Numbered from the stretch's first letter, positions 8,614-18,021 are shown. The stretch is 64,000 nucleotides of DNA from Flammeovirga yaeyamensis (GCF_018736045.1 NZ_CP076132.1:858001-922000); one strand, 5' to 3'. A program made the numbers and translations. The notes: generated by a model from the letters alone, not told the origin.

Positions 8614-9258
8614 TCAAAGACATGAAGAAATAATATTTAGTAAGCTGTCTTTGTCGTCTAATTTATCTTGTAAACCTTCCTTTAAATATTTTAAACATCT
8701 GCTTTTTTTGTTACGTAAAGCCTGTTCAGAAGAATATTTTCCTTTATTCCTATCGAGTATTTGATTATACGATAATTTATCAAAATAATAGTTTTTTAGA
8801 ATGTTTCTACAGTCAACCCCAATCTTTTCTATGAGGTCTTCAAACATAGATTTGGTGTATAAGTCGTCATCATTTCCTAATGGAATATCTTCAAGTAATT
8901 CTTCGTCTCCAGAAAGCTGATCGATCAAACCTTCTTCTAGGGGAGTTGAAAAATGTTTACTCTTTTTTTGTAAAGTTTTAAGCCACATGTTTTTTGCAAT
9001 CGTAATCAGATAAGTGGAAATATGTGATTTTCCTTGAAACTTATCTTCATCGATACTCCAAATTACTTTAGCTAGCGCATCTTGAAAAATATCTTCAGCA
9101 TCTTCTGAAGATCCGCCTAAGTTGACAATTATTTTCTTTACGCTTAAGAAATACTTGTCGTAAAGATGTTCAATTGTTTTTTCGTACTTAGTTCTGGTCT
9201 TTATGTTGTGAATGATTTTTTCAGAAGTATAGCTTGGTTTTAGAAAAAAATTTTTCAT
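8614..9258 (-). CDS. ECF sigma factor linked to CHAT protein
   Basis: Sigma-70 family protein of 214 residues. Region 2 shows AEDIFQDALAKVIW and region 4 lies around 150-200, with a degenerate helix-turn-helix (LSYNQILDRNKGKYSSEQAL). An acidic stretch separates the two regions (LSGDEELLEDIPLGNDDD). It starts 15 bases after the stop of the CHAT gene and precedes a small membrane protein, so the three are almost certainly co-transcribed. It differs from the FecR-paired sigma at 4380 in having no FecR partner. Regulated genes are unknown; the module itself is one possibility. Confidence 0.85.
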   Translation of the reverse strand: MKNFFLKPSYTSEKIIHNIKTRTKYEKTIEHLYDKYFLSVKKIIVNLGGSSEDAEDIFQDALAKVIWSIDEDKFQGKSHISTYLITIAKNMWLKTLQKKSKHFSTPLEEGLIDQLSGDEELLEDIPLGNDDDLYTKSMFEDLIEKIGVDCRNILKNYYFDKLSYNQILDRNKGKYSSEQALRNKKSRCLKYLKEGLQDKLDDKDSLLNIISSCL

Positions 9259-9273
9259 GTCAATTGAGATTTC

Positions 9274-11772
9274 TTAATGAAAGAGTTTCCGTACTCTAGT
9301 TTCAATTGAAGGAGGTACAAGTGCATTATTATTTCCATTTAGTACAAGCCCACCCCAAAACATAGGGTTGTAATACATATGTTCATTGTTTTCTATGTAT
9401 AGTAATTTAGCTTTTTGTAGTGCAATATCCTTTTCCCAACCTTCAGATAAGTAGTTATAAAAATTATTTATGATGATAGCAGATGATTTATCATTTACTT
9501 TCCATTTACCTGCAATAACAGAAGGTATATCGGCATAAGCAAATGCGCGTTGTAAACTTAAGTCCCCTTCACCCTTTGAGAATGCACCTACTCCGGACTG
9601 ACAAGAACTTAAGACCACTAAATTTATGTGTTGAAGATTAATATTGGAAATTTCATCGAAAGTAATTCTAGATTTTGTTGATTTATCTGGATAAAGAGAG
9701 ATATATGAATCTTGTGGGATGCTTTTAAAGATTGAATGAGTAGCAAAGTGTAATACGTTATATTTTTTATTTTGAAGGGCTTTTTGCAGAGAGTTATAGG
9801 TTGCTTCTTGATTTAATAAATAGTCAGCATTAATATCTTTTACCTCTTCTTCTGTATACTGTAAATCACTATTAGCAAAAGGAGCAATGGCGAATGTATT
9901 TACTTCATCATAAATCGTATTTTTTTGTAAATTATTTTTGCTGTAATGAATTGAGTAAGAGTAGGTTGTGGCGAAACTTTCTAAGAGGTACTTATCATTG
10001 AAAATAAGTACTTCAAAAGGTATAGAATTTAATTTGCCATATGGGGATATGACTAAACGTTTATTATCTGTTGAATTTACCCAGTCAGGTAAAACATATT
10101 TACCAAATTTGTCTAGTTGTTCTATGAAGTCACGACTGATAAAATAATTACTTTTTGAAAAGACCTCAATAAGCTTATCTAAAGTGGTATCATCATATTT
10201 GATTACATTTAAATCGAATTGTCCTTCATTAAAGGTGATTCTATAAAAATTATTCTTTGTATAGTAGAACGAAATAAATGATTTATCGTCGTAATTATCC
10301 TCAAAATATTTTTTCAGATCTTTTGATGTAAATTTTGGAGATACACTTTTTTGATTGTTTTTATCACTAATTAAGAAGTCACTTTTTATATAAGTCATAA
10401 AATCTGGGTCGATAAGACCCGACGACCTCTTTTTCAAAATATTAGACTTTGCGTTTTCAATGATTTCTAAAGCCTTGGCTAAATCATCAAAATTTTTATC
10501 CTTAATGTAAGATTGACTAAAGAATTTGATCCATTCATCTTGCATGGTATTTAGTTCCTCAAAATGGAAAAGTAAATCATCATCTTTTTGTTGTTGCCAA
10601 ATAAAATCATGAAAGTATTCATAACTTTTCCAATAATATTTTTTCTTTTTTTCTAATCTATCAGCATATTTTCCTTTGTAATAGTTTTGAATCATCAATT
10701 CATACTTCATGATTTCATTGGTATCACTTCTTACAGAAAATTCTTCGTTAATAATCTGTTGTGCTGAATCTAAATAATTAACATCATAATTTATATCATG
10801 AATTTTATTATAATCTTCTAATGATCTAAATATTTCAAGTCCAATACTAGTAATGTCTATATGAGGTGACGATTTTCCTTTTTTATAATATTCTAATGCC
10901 GTTGTTAAGGAAGATAGCTGTTCTTTAGGTTTATCAAGATGTTTATAGCATTCTGATAATTTCAAATGTGCTCTTGCTATATAAAAATTTCGTAATAGAA
11001 TTTCATCTCTGCTGTAGAATGAGTCATCTGAATTTTTGAAATATTGATCGTATGATTTTAGAAAAGATTTTAAATATTTAACCGTCTCATGATACTTTTT
11101 CTGATTGAACGTATAAATACTTAAGTGATAATATTGATTCCCAGATAATTTTGCTTCATCAAAGTTTTTATTAATAAGCTGAATTGTTTCTTCAATTCCA
11201 GTCGAATCGTTCAATTTAACATGATTACTTAATTTATTTAAAAACATTACTTGGCTATTACCTTTTATATGCTTTAAACCATAATCATGAATGGCTTGAC
11301 TCATATGGTATTCATGTTTTCTATAATAGATTTTACTTAATTGATGTATGAAAGTAGTGGGGAATCTAAAATCATCTTGATGATCCAAATATATATTGAA
11401 ACCTTCTTTTAAATAATATTCAGAAGAATCTATACTTCCTAATGTGTAATAAAAATCAGCTAATAAATAATAAGTAGTTAATTGATGTTGTTGAAAGTGT
11501 TCTTTCTTACTTCTAATGTATGGTAATGATTTTTTTAGATAACTAATACCTTTTCTTGGATCTAATTTTTCTTTTCCATAGATATGCCCTAAAGCGTAAT
11601 GAGCGTATGATTCATAATTATCATTATGAGTAATACTGTCTAATTTTTTGAATGTACGAATCGACTCATCAAATTTTTTTTGACTAAATTCTTCAATCCC
11701 TTTTCTTTTTAAATCGCTGGGATTCAATATGTTATTTATTGATATTAATAATGAAATAAAAAAAAACATCAT
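9274..11772 (-). CDS. TPR-CHAT caspase-like protein
   Basis: Large protein (832 residues) with tandem TPR-like helical repeats over about 20-450 and a C-terminal CHAT domain (about 570-815). CHAT domains are caspase-fold cysteine proteases. The predicted catalytic dyad is present: His679 in LHFATHS and Cys724 in VLSSCQSG. The conserved FWGGLVLNG end is also there. The N-terminus is a hydrophobic stretch that could be a signal peptide or anchor but lacks the usual positive charges. It is first in an operon with an ECF sigma factor and a small membrane protein, and divergent from a 60-residue lipoprotein. A protease that cleaves a regulator after a signal is a plausible role, but the substrate is unknown. 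Confidence 0.85.
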   Translation of the reverse strand: MMFFFISLLISINNILNPSDLKRKGIEEFSQKKFDESIRTFKKLDSITHNDNYESYAHYALGHIYGKEKLDPRKGISYLKKSLPYIRSKKEHFQQHQLTTYYLLADFYYTLGSIDSSEYYLKEGFNIYLDHQDDFRFPTTFIHQLSKIYYRKHEYHMSQAIHDYGLKHIKGNSQVMFLNKLSNHVKLNDSTGIEETIQLINKNFDEAKLSGNQYYHLSIYTFNQKKYHETVKYLKSFLKSYDQYFKNSDDSFYSRDEILLRNFYIARAHLKLSECYKHLDKPKEQLSSLTTALEYYKKGKSSPHIDITSIGLEIFRSLEDYNKIHDINYDVNYLDSAQQIINEEFSVRSDTNEIMKYELMIQNYYKGKYADRLEKKKKYYWKSYEYFHDFIWQQQKDDDLLFHFEELNTMQDEWIKFFSQSYIKDKNFDDLAKALEIIENAKSNILKKRSSGLIDPDFMTYIKSDFLISDKNNQKSVSPKFTSKDLKKYFEDNYDDKSFISFYYTKNNFYRITFNEGQFDLNVIKYDDTTLDKLIEVFSKSNYFISRDFIEQLDKFGKYVLPDWVNSTDNKRLVISPYGKLNSIPFEVLIFNDKYLLESFATTYSYSIHYSKNNLQKNTIYDEVNTFAIAPFANSDLQYTEEEVKDINADYLLNQEATYNSLQKALQNKKYNVLHFATHSIFKSIPQDSYISLYPDKSTKSRITFDEISNINLQHINLVVLSSCQSGVGAFSKGEGDLSLQRAFAYADIPSVIAGKWKVNDKSSAIIINNFYNYLSEGWEKDIALQKAKLLYIENNEHMYYNPMFWGGLVLNGNNNALVPPSIETRVRKLFH

Positions 11773-11857
11773 TTTTTTATTTTTTACTGATTACAAATTT
11801 GCTGAGTTGGATCTAATATGTAAAGATCAAAAAAGTTTTAATTTATTTTTTAAACCT

Positions 11858-12040
11858 ATGAGGTATTTTACTTTTACCAGCTTAATAATATTTACACTAT
11901 TTTTTACTTCTTGTGGGAATGAAGTTAATCAAGAATTTGAGCCAATACAAGAAGAATTGAAAAATGATACTTCAAGTATATTAGCAACAGATTTAGAAAA
12001 AGATGATGGAAGTGCTCAACAAGAGCATGATGAACACTAA
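11858..12040 (+). CDS. Small lipoprotein, function unknown
   Basis: A 60-residue product starting at ATG 11858. A hydrophobic leader ends in a lipobox with Cys19 (FFTSC), followed by a short acidic, Asp/Glu-rich tail ending DEH. The open frame extends further upstream, but that part runs into the CHAT gene on the other strand and lacks a signal, so the internal ATG is chosen. Its start is 85 bases from the start of the divergent CHAT gene, so the two share a control region. It could be part of the same system or only a neighbour. No family is recognised. Confidence 0.65.
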   Translation: MRYFTFTSLIIFTLFFTSCGNEVNQEFEPIQEELKNDTSSILATDLEKDDGSAQQEHDEH

Positions 12041-12169
12041 AATTAGAAAATTATACATAGTATAATCTATGATAATTGCAATGTTATAGATACACTACTA
12101 AATGAGACTATGTCTGACTTAACGTGGTTACTGTCACTATTTCAATAATATAAATTGATAATAGAAGGG

Positions 12170-12478
12170 GAATACGACACCAATCAGCGGTAACCCAATA
12201 ACTAACAGCTTATATAATGATACAACGTAGAAATAAGCAACATTTGCACTCATGCTAAAAACAGAAATCAGAGGAAAGGCGACTAGAGCAGTTTATCTGT
12301 TCTAGTTTCGGCCTAGCCTGCAAAGAACTTAGAAGGGTAAAGTAAAAGGTAAATAGATCTAACTATATCGAAGAATATAGTACTACAGAAAGTTAAATAC
12401 AAACAGGTGAGGGGGAGAGATTTTCTCTCCTCGTATCATTTTTCTTAACAAGATGATCTTTTAGGTCATCTTTTTTTA
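12170..12478 (+). ncRNA. Candidate structured non-coding RNA
   Basis: The gap 12041-12475 has no plausible reading frame but is rich in stems. CTAGAGCAG/CTGTTCTAG (12283-12305, one G-U pair) is flanked by AGGC/GCCT. There is a perfect ACTATAT/ATATAGT stem (12362-12381) and a perfect GGAGAGA/TCTCTCC stem (12414-12430). ATACGA near 12182 can pair with TCGTAT at 12431-12436, closing the whole segment. A terminator with a T run follows at 12450-12477 on the plus strand. No known RNA family is recognised. It could instead be a long 3' region of the small lipoprotein mRNA. Confidence 0.4.
12450..12477 (+). terminator. Terminator of lipoprotein/ncRNA transcript
   Basis: AAGATGA (12450-12456) pairs with TCATCTT (12466-12472), followed by a T run that overlaps the end of the convergent glycosyltransferase gene. 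Confidence 0.75.
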
Positions 12479-13417
12479 TGATAAAATTTTAAATTGAATT
12501 CCAAATGGAATGAGCATGAAAGCTAAGTATTTTTTCTCGTTAAAAGAAAATTTAGAACTCAAAACTTCATATAATGAGACTGATGGTCTTTTTTGTTTTA
12601 ACGATCTAATAAACTCATTTTCATTTATTTTAGAGGTATCTTCTTTTAAGAAACGATTCAATAATCCAATCCATATTTTTATATGTTGTAGTTGGAATTT
12701 TTTACTAAATGCATCATATAATTTATTATCTATCAAATAATCTTTAAGTAATAAATGTGTATCAAGCTTTTCTAAAGATCGAACACTTATAGTTCTTGAA
12801 ATAGATAAATCATTCTGCAAATAGAAATAAACACCATCACTAATACCCACTTTTTCACACTTATGGAAAAGAACACGACTTTGGACTTCGTCTGCAAAGA
12901 ATTTTGTAGATGTTGTAAAAGCATGAGGTAATAATTTGGCATTATACACACCAAATGCAGAAATCTTCCAATCCATACTTAAATCAAGAGCTTCTAAATT
13001 GGTGAAGATCCTCTTTTGAGGTAAAGGTAAAATTGAATTATTCTCCTCAGAGAAAAAATAATTTAACTGATATAAAGAAGCTTGAATATCCTCGGTCTCA
13101 AATAATCGAAGGGCTTTTTCTATGGCGTCTTTTCCGAGCCAATCATCATGATCTACAATAGTAAAATAATCTCCAGTACAGGCATCGAAACCTATATTTC
13201 TACAAGTATATCCTTGATGTTCTGCCCTAATTAACTTTATTCTAGCATCATCTTTTTGATGATTCTCGATAATAGTGGCACTGTTATCTGTAGAAGCATC
13301 GTCGATACAAATGATTTCTAAATTTTTATAAGTTTGATTTAATATACTATCAAAATACCGTTCAAGGTAAGCTTCAGCATTGTATACTGCAGTTATAATA
13401 GAGACTTTTTTTGTCAT
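12476..13417 (-). CDS. Family 2 glycosyltransferase
   Basis: GT-A fold glycosyltransferase transferring a sugar from a nucleotide-sugar donor, probably for cell-surface glycan or polysaccharide assembly. The N-terminus shows the family signature VSIITAVYNAEAYLER. Asp40 lies in ICIDDASTDNS, and the metal-binding DHDD motif is at 89-92. Length (313) is typical of GT2 enzymes. The C-terminal third is not conserved and likely defines the acceptor. No transmembrane segment is obvious. It is a lone gene convergent with the small lipoprotein/ncRNA region, so context does not indicate the pathway. Confidence 0.9.
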   Translation of the reverse strand: MTKKVSIITAVYNAEAYLERYFDSILNQTYKNLEIICIDDASTDNSATIIENHQKDDARIKLIRAEHQGYTCRNIGFDACTGDYFTIVDHDDWLGKDAIEKALRLFETEDIQASLYQLNYFFSEENNSILPLPQKRIFTNLEALDLSMDWKISAFGVYNAKLLPHAFTTSTKFFADEVQSRVLFHKCEKVGISDGVYFYLQNDLSISRTISVRSLEKLDTHLLLKDYLIDNKLYDAFSKKFQLQHIKIWIGLLNRFLKEDTSKINENEFIRSLKQKRPSVSLYEVLSSKFSFNEKKYLAFMLIPFGIQFKILS

Positions 13418-13611
13418 AAATGATATATCAAAAAATAAGTGCGATTCGAAATTTAAAGTTATAGAATCTATTGATTAAAGAACTACTTCAACTAAAAAAT
13501 ATTGTTTGACGATAAACTATAACACCTTGATCATTTTCTCTAAATGATTGGTATCTCAAACCAAGACCTTTGTAATGTAATCAATCGGAAATCAATCTAA
13601 AAAACATTACA

Positions 13612-15288
13612 ATGAAAACAACCTTATTAAAATTAATCATCAGCTTTTTCTTAATTCCAACTTTGTTTGTGAATGCACAAGACTATGATTTGGTCATCTT
13701 AAACGGACGGGTGATGGATCCTGAAACTATGCTGGATAGAGTATTGAACGTTGGAGTAAAAGATGGAAATATTGCCATTATCACGCCCAAAGAAATTAAG
13801 GGAGAGAAAACAATAAATGCAGAAGGATTAGTGGTAGCACCTGGTTTTATCGATACACATTTCCATGCTTTAGATGGCTTATCCTTAAAAATGGCAGCAA
13901 GAGATGGTGTGACCACAGGAATGGATTTAGAAATAGGTGCCATCAATATTGATAATTGGTATAAAGGAAAAGAAGGTGCATGGCCTTTAAATTATGGTAC
14001 TGGTATTAGCCATGAAGGTATTCGTATACAAGTATTAGATCCGGAAGTTGAATTACCTGAATGGGCAGATGCCCCTGTACTTTTAGGAAAGCTTCGAGCA
14101 GAGGCGTGTGCAGATGGCGATTGCGGATGGCAAGATACAGAAAGTAATCTCGAACAGTTAAACGAACTGATGCGACTAGCGGATGAAGGAATGCAACAGG
14201 GTGCATTAGGTTTTAATTCTACTGTAGGATATATGGTAGACGGTGTATCTACTTTAGAAATGTACAAACTTCAAGAAGTTGCGGCTAATTATGGACGTGT
14301 ATCTACAGCCCATGTTCGTTTCCATGGTAGTCCAAAGAATCCTCAAGCACCATTAGGTTTTGAAGAAATTTTGGCAAATGCATTGGTTTTAAATGCACCA
14401 TTATTATTACAACATAATAATGATTTTGGTTGGATGGAAAATGAAGATAAACTTCAAAAAGCAAGGGAACAAGGGTTTAATGTCTGGTCAGAATATTATC
14501 CATATACTGCTGCTTCTACTTCAATTTCTTCTTCCTTTTTACAGCCCGAAATGTTTGAAAACGTTTTAGGAGGTATGTATGAAAGAGATATTTACGATCC
14601 AATCGATGATAAGTTTTTAACGAAGGAAGAATTTTTAGCCACTGAAGAAAAAGATCCTAGTCGCTTGGTTGTGATTTACAATCAGAATAGAAAATTATGG
14701 ATGACTGACTGGTTAAAAATGCCTCACATGACTGTTGCTTCTGATGCGATATATTCTGGTTTGGGTGTTGATTCATGGGATGTTCCTTTTGAAGAATATA
14801 AAGGTCACCCACGAACAGCAGGAACAAGAGCAAAAGTACTAAGACTAGGAAGAGAGAATGGAATTCCATTAATGTTTAGCTTAGCTCAAATGTCGTACTG
14901 GCCTGCGAAACATCTCGGAGATGCGGGATTAGAAGCAATGCAAAAAAGAGGTAGAATACAAGAAGGAATGGTAGCCGATATCACGATTTTTAATCCAGAA
15001 ACTGTTTCCGATCAGGCTTCTTATAAACTTAAACAACAAGGAAAACCTTCCTCTGGAATTCCATATGTAATAGTAAATGGTCAGTGTGTGGTAGAAGATT
15101 CAGAGTTTAAAAAAGTATGGGCGGGACAACCGATACGTTACAAAGAAACAAAGGAATCAAAATTAGTTCCTCTAAGTAAAGAGTATTGGTTGAAAAAACA
15201 TGCGATCAATAATATTTCTGTTGATGATTGTTCCCTTCATGCAGATGAACATAATCACACGCATGATCACGACCATAATCATAAATAA
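13612..15288 (+). CDS. Secreted amidohydrolase, N-acyl-D-amino-acid deacylase type, with His-rich tail
   Basis: Metal-dependent amidohydrolase of 558 residues with a cleavable signal peptide (about 1-22). The metal motif is DTHFHALDG (His83, His85). It has the RDGVTTGMDLE segment and a later ASDAIYSG segment typical of the D-aminoacylase/N-acyl-D-glutamate deacylase group. The substrate is probably an N-acylated D-amino acid or a related amide, acting in the periplasm. The last 16 residues are strikingly His/Asp-rich (HADEHNHTHDHDHNHK) and look like a metal-binding tail. A second amidohydrolase (broken) and a porin follow in the same direction, suggesting a small uptake and degradation operon. 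The family is fairly certain; the substrate is not. Confidence 0.8.
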   Translation: MKTTLLKLIISFFLIPTLFVNAQDYDLVILNGRVMDPETMLDRVLNVGVKDGNIAIITPKEIKGEKTINAEGLVVAPGFIDTHFHALDGLSLKMAARDGVTTGMDLEIGAINIDNWYKGKEGAWPLNYGTGISHEGIRIQVLDPEVELPEWADAPVLLGKLRAEACADGDCGWQDTESNLEQLNELMRLADEGMQQGALGFNSTVGYMVDGVSTLEMYKLQEVAANYGRVSTAHVRFHGSPKNPQAPLGFEEILANALVLNAPLLLQHNNDFGWMENEDKLQKAREQGFNVWSEYYPYTAASTSISSSFLQPEMFENVLGGMYERDIYDPIDDKFLTKEEFLATEEKDPSRLVVIYNQNRKLWMTDWLKMPHMTVASDAIYSGLGVDSWDVPFEEYKGHPRTAGTRAKVLRLGRENGIPLMFSLAQMSYWPAKHLGDAGLEAMQKRGRIQEGMVADITIFNPETVSDQASYKLKQQGKPSSGIPYVIVNGQCVVEDSEFKKVWAGQPIRYKETKESKLVPLSKEYWLKKHAINNISVDDCSLHADEHNHTHDHDHNHK

Positions 15289-15325
15289 TATTTTGTTTAA
15301 CGACTCATCCAAAATCAATATTAAA

Positions 15326-16648
15326 ATGAAAAAAATACTCATCCTGATATACGTGTTATTAAGTACACAATTATTTGCCCAAGACACTATTTTAATCAAA
15401 AATGTAAATATTTTTGATGGTAAAAATGAAAAGCTACAAGAAGGTGTTGATGTATTAGTTCAAGGAAATAAAATACAGAAAATAGCGAAAAATATAACAC
15501 AAGATTCTTGTGAAGTTATCGATGGACAGGGTAAAATTCTGATACCAGGTTTAACCGATTCTCATACCCATATTATGTGGAATGATAACATCGAATATCT
15601 TGTTTATGGTGCCCCTGAAGGATATTCAGGCGTATTAGCAGCAGTTAATGCAAGAGAAATGTTGATGAGAGGATTTACTACAATTAGAGATGTAGGTGGA
15701 CCTTCATTTGGATTAAAACATTTGATAGATGAAGGTGTTACACCTGGTCCTCGAATATTACCATCTGGAGCTTTCTTATCACAAACATCTGGTCATGGTG
15801 ATTATGATCCGAAAGAGTGGTATTTGTCTCCTCATTTTACCGGACAAATTGATAAAGCTTACTTAAGAGGCTGGACAATTATTGCTGATGGAGTAGCAGA
15901 AACTCAAAAAGCTACAAGAGATATTCTAAGAGGTGGGGCAGCACAAATAAAAGCTTTTGGAAGTGGATCCATTACAGGAGCACACGATCCAATTGATGTA
16001 ACAGAATACACCATCGAAGAATAAGAAACTATAGTAAAAGAAACGGATAAGTGGGGAACCTATGCAACTATTCATGCTTATTCTAACGAAGGAGTACAAA
16101 ATGCGATTAATGCAGGGTTCCAATGTGTAGAACATGGATTATTTGCTACGGAAGAGACGTTTCAAATGATGAAAGATCATGATGTTTTCTTTTCTACACA
16201 ATTCCTAGCTTTTGGACTTACACCAGAACAGGCAGGGTTAGAAGGTGAAGCTGCTAAGAAATATTTAATTGCTCAAGCAAGTGCTGAAGAAGGTTACAAA
16301 AGAGCTAAAAAAATCGGAGTAAAAATGAGTTGGGGAACAGATGCATTAGGTTCTCTTGATATACAAAGAATGCAAAGCTTAGAGTTTAAGGCAAGAGCAA
16401 AATATTTTTCAGGTTACGAAATATTGGTACAAGCAACCTCTTCGAATGCTGAATTATTTGAGAGAAGTGGAGAAAGACATCCTTATAAAGAAGCTCCTCT
16501 GGGAGTAGTTGAAAATGGAGCTTATGCCGATTTACTGATAGTAGAAGGGAATCCCTTAGAGGATATCACTTTGTTATCTGATCCTGAAAATAATCTTTTA
16601 TTGATTATGAAGGATGGCAAAGTGTTTAAAAATACTTTATCAAAATAA
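15326..16648 (+). pseudogene. Amidohydrolase (imidazolonepropionase-like) interrupted by an in-frame stop
   Basis: One continuous frame of 441 codons encodes a secreted amidohydrolase (signal peptide about 1-19) but is cut by a TAA at 16022-16024. The frame is unchanged on both sides and similarity continues immediately. Before the stop are the HxH metal motif (DSHTHIMW) and the carboxylated-lysine segment (AQIKAFGSGS). After it are IHAYS, EHGLF and WGTDALGS, carrying the remaining metal ligands. A single base change in a sense codon such as GAA, CAA or AAA would explain the stop. The rest looks undecayed, so the event is recent, or it is a sequencing error. The first fragment alone (232 residues) lacks half the active site. 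Confidence 0.85.
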
Positions 16649-16675
16649 TAGTCCAACTATCAAAAACTGTTAACG

Positions 16676-17968
16676 ATGAATAACCTAACAACAAAAAGAT
16701 CTCCTTTATCCATAAAGGAGATCTATAAAAAACTATATTTCTCATTGTTATTTCTGATCTTCTTCAATATCCTTCCGAGTTATAGTCAGAATACCAAAGA
16801 GAAAAGTATTACAAGTCCAGCATCCGTTGAAAATCAATTAAAAAGTGATTTAGCAGAAACAGAAAAAGCAAGTCTATGGAATGTATTAGACAGTAGCGAT
16901 AATGCTAAAAACAGATTTTATGAGAAAACGGGGTTTATAGTCAACATGGATTATAACTCTCAGGTGATGGGAGCAACTTCTGCAGTAAATAATAATATTG
17001 GAGCAAGTGGAGTATTTAGAGTCTATGGTAAATGGAATTTAGTAGGAAATAAAAAAGGGACTTCACAAGGTGGATTGGTATTTAAGTTCGAAAATCGACA
17101 CAAATACACTGATAATGCCTTAAGGGAATTTGGTCCAATTGATGTCGGTTTCCTTGGCTTTATGCAGTCGGTGTACAACGATCAAAAATGGAGGATGACC
17201 AATCTTTATTGGCGACAAAGTTTCAATAATGATAAGATTGTTTTCTACACTGGTTTTGTAGATGTTACTGATTGGGCCGATGTGCATGCAGCAGCCAGTC
17301 CCTGGACAAGTTTTAATAACATCTTATTTGCCACAGGTTCTGGAACGATGGGTGGAATGTTTCCCGATGGATCGATGGGAGCAATGCTGAATGTTTGGGT
17401 AAACGACAATATTTATCTAGTAGGAAGTATGATTGATATTAATGGTAAGGCGACAGAATTCTGGAAAAGTTTTGATACGTTCTTCAGTAAGTTCGAGACT
17501 TTAAAAACCTTCGAAATAGGATATACTCCAGGAATGAAATCAGCTTTCTTAAAGAATATTCATGCTACGGTTTGGCAAGTGGATGCCAGTGAAACTTTAG
17601 GTACTAAAAGTGGTTTCGGTGTAATTGGATCTGCTAGTTGGATAATTGGAAATAAGTTTATGCCTTTTGTTCGTGGAGGATGGGCAAAAGATGGTGGAAG
17701 TTTTTATGAAGCTTCTGTAAGTACCGGTTTTACTTACAATATTATGGGACCAAATACTTTGGGAGTAGGTTTAAACTGGAACAGACCAAGTGAAAGTACT
17801 TTTGGACAAAAATTAAGAGATCAATATGTCTCAGAGATTTTCTATAAGTTCAAATTGACACATCATACAGAGTTGACTCCTAGTGTACAATTGGTTGCTC
17901 ATCCTGCTTTAAACATGAATACGGATTTCACTTCCGTATTTGGTTTAAGATTTAGAGCTTTCTTATAA
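16676..17968 (+). CDS. OprB-like carbohydrate-selective porin
   Basis: Outer-membrane beta-barrel of 430 residues with a signal peptide ending near residue 38 (LPSYSQ). The body has alternating aromatic and polar residues and many glycines, including a YWRQSF...GFVDVTDW segment and a final ...FGLRFRAFL strand, ending in an aromatic-leucine pair as expected for barrel insertion. The pattern fits the OprB porin family. It lies 27 bases after the broken amidohydrolase and shares its direction, so it may carry the substrate for the two amidohydrolases. A terminator follows. Family is likely; the solute is unknown. Confidence 0.75.
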   Translation: MNNLTTKRSPLSIKEIYKKLYFSLLFLIFFNILPSYSQNTKEKSITSPASVENQLKSDLAETEKASLWNVLDSSDNAKNRFYEKTGFIVNMDYNSQVMGATSAVNNNIGASGVFRVYGKWNLVGNKKGTSQGGLVFKFENRHKYTDNALREFGPIDVGFLGFMQSVYNDQKWRMTNLYWRQSFNNDKIVFYTGFVDVTDWADVHAAASPWTSFNNILFATGSGTMGGMFPDGSMGAMLNVWVNDNIYLVGSMIDINGKATEFWKSFDTFFSKFETLKTFEIGYTPGMKSAFLKNIHATVWQVDASETLGTKSGFGVIGSASWIIGNKFMPFVRGGWAKDGGSFYEASVSTGFTYNIMGPNTLGVGLNWNRPSESTFGQKLRDQYVSEIFYKFKLTHHTELTPSVQLVAHPALNMNTDFTSVFGLRFRAFL

Positions 17969-17991
17969 TCACATAGATTGATTCAAATTTT

Positions 17992-18021
17992 AAAGAGGAG
18001 AGATAATTCTTTCCTCTTTTT
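17992..18021 (+). terminator. Porin operon terminator
   Basis: AAAGAGGA (17992-17999) pairs with TCCTCTTT (18012-18019), followed by T residues. Confidence 0.75.

Noticed and set aside
9274-11772. CHAT protein as a CRISPR-linked protease (Craspase type)
   Set aside because: No cas gene, array or RNA-guided effector is present in the window; the partner is a sigma factor.
12170-12478. RNase P RNA, suggested by GAGGAAAGG and ACTACAGAAAG words in the right order
   Set aside because: The segments that should pair to form helix P4 do not match, the region is too short, and the conserved central GGTGAAA core is missing. Kept only as an unassigned structured RNA candidate.
12170-12478. tmRNA or 6S RNA
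   Set aside because: No tRNA-like acceptor end with CCA, no tag reading frame, and no clear single long helix with a central bubble.
15172-15399. Antisense frame over the junction of the two amidohydrolases
   Set aside because: A consequence of the CAT/GAT-rich His tail; composition is not protein-like.
16022-16024. Programmed read-through or recoding of the TAA stop
   Set aside because: TAA is the least likely stop to be recoded, no special structure follows, and a single point mutation explains it.
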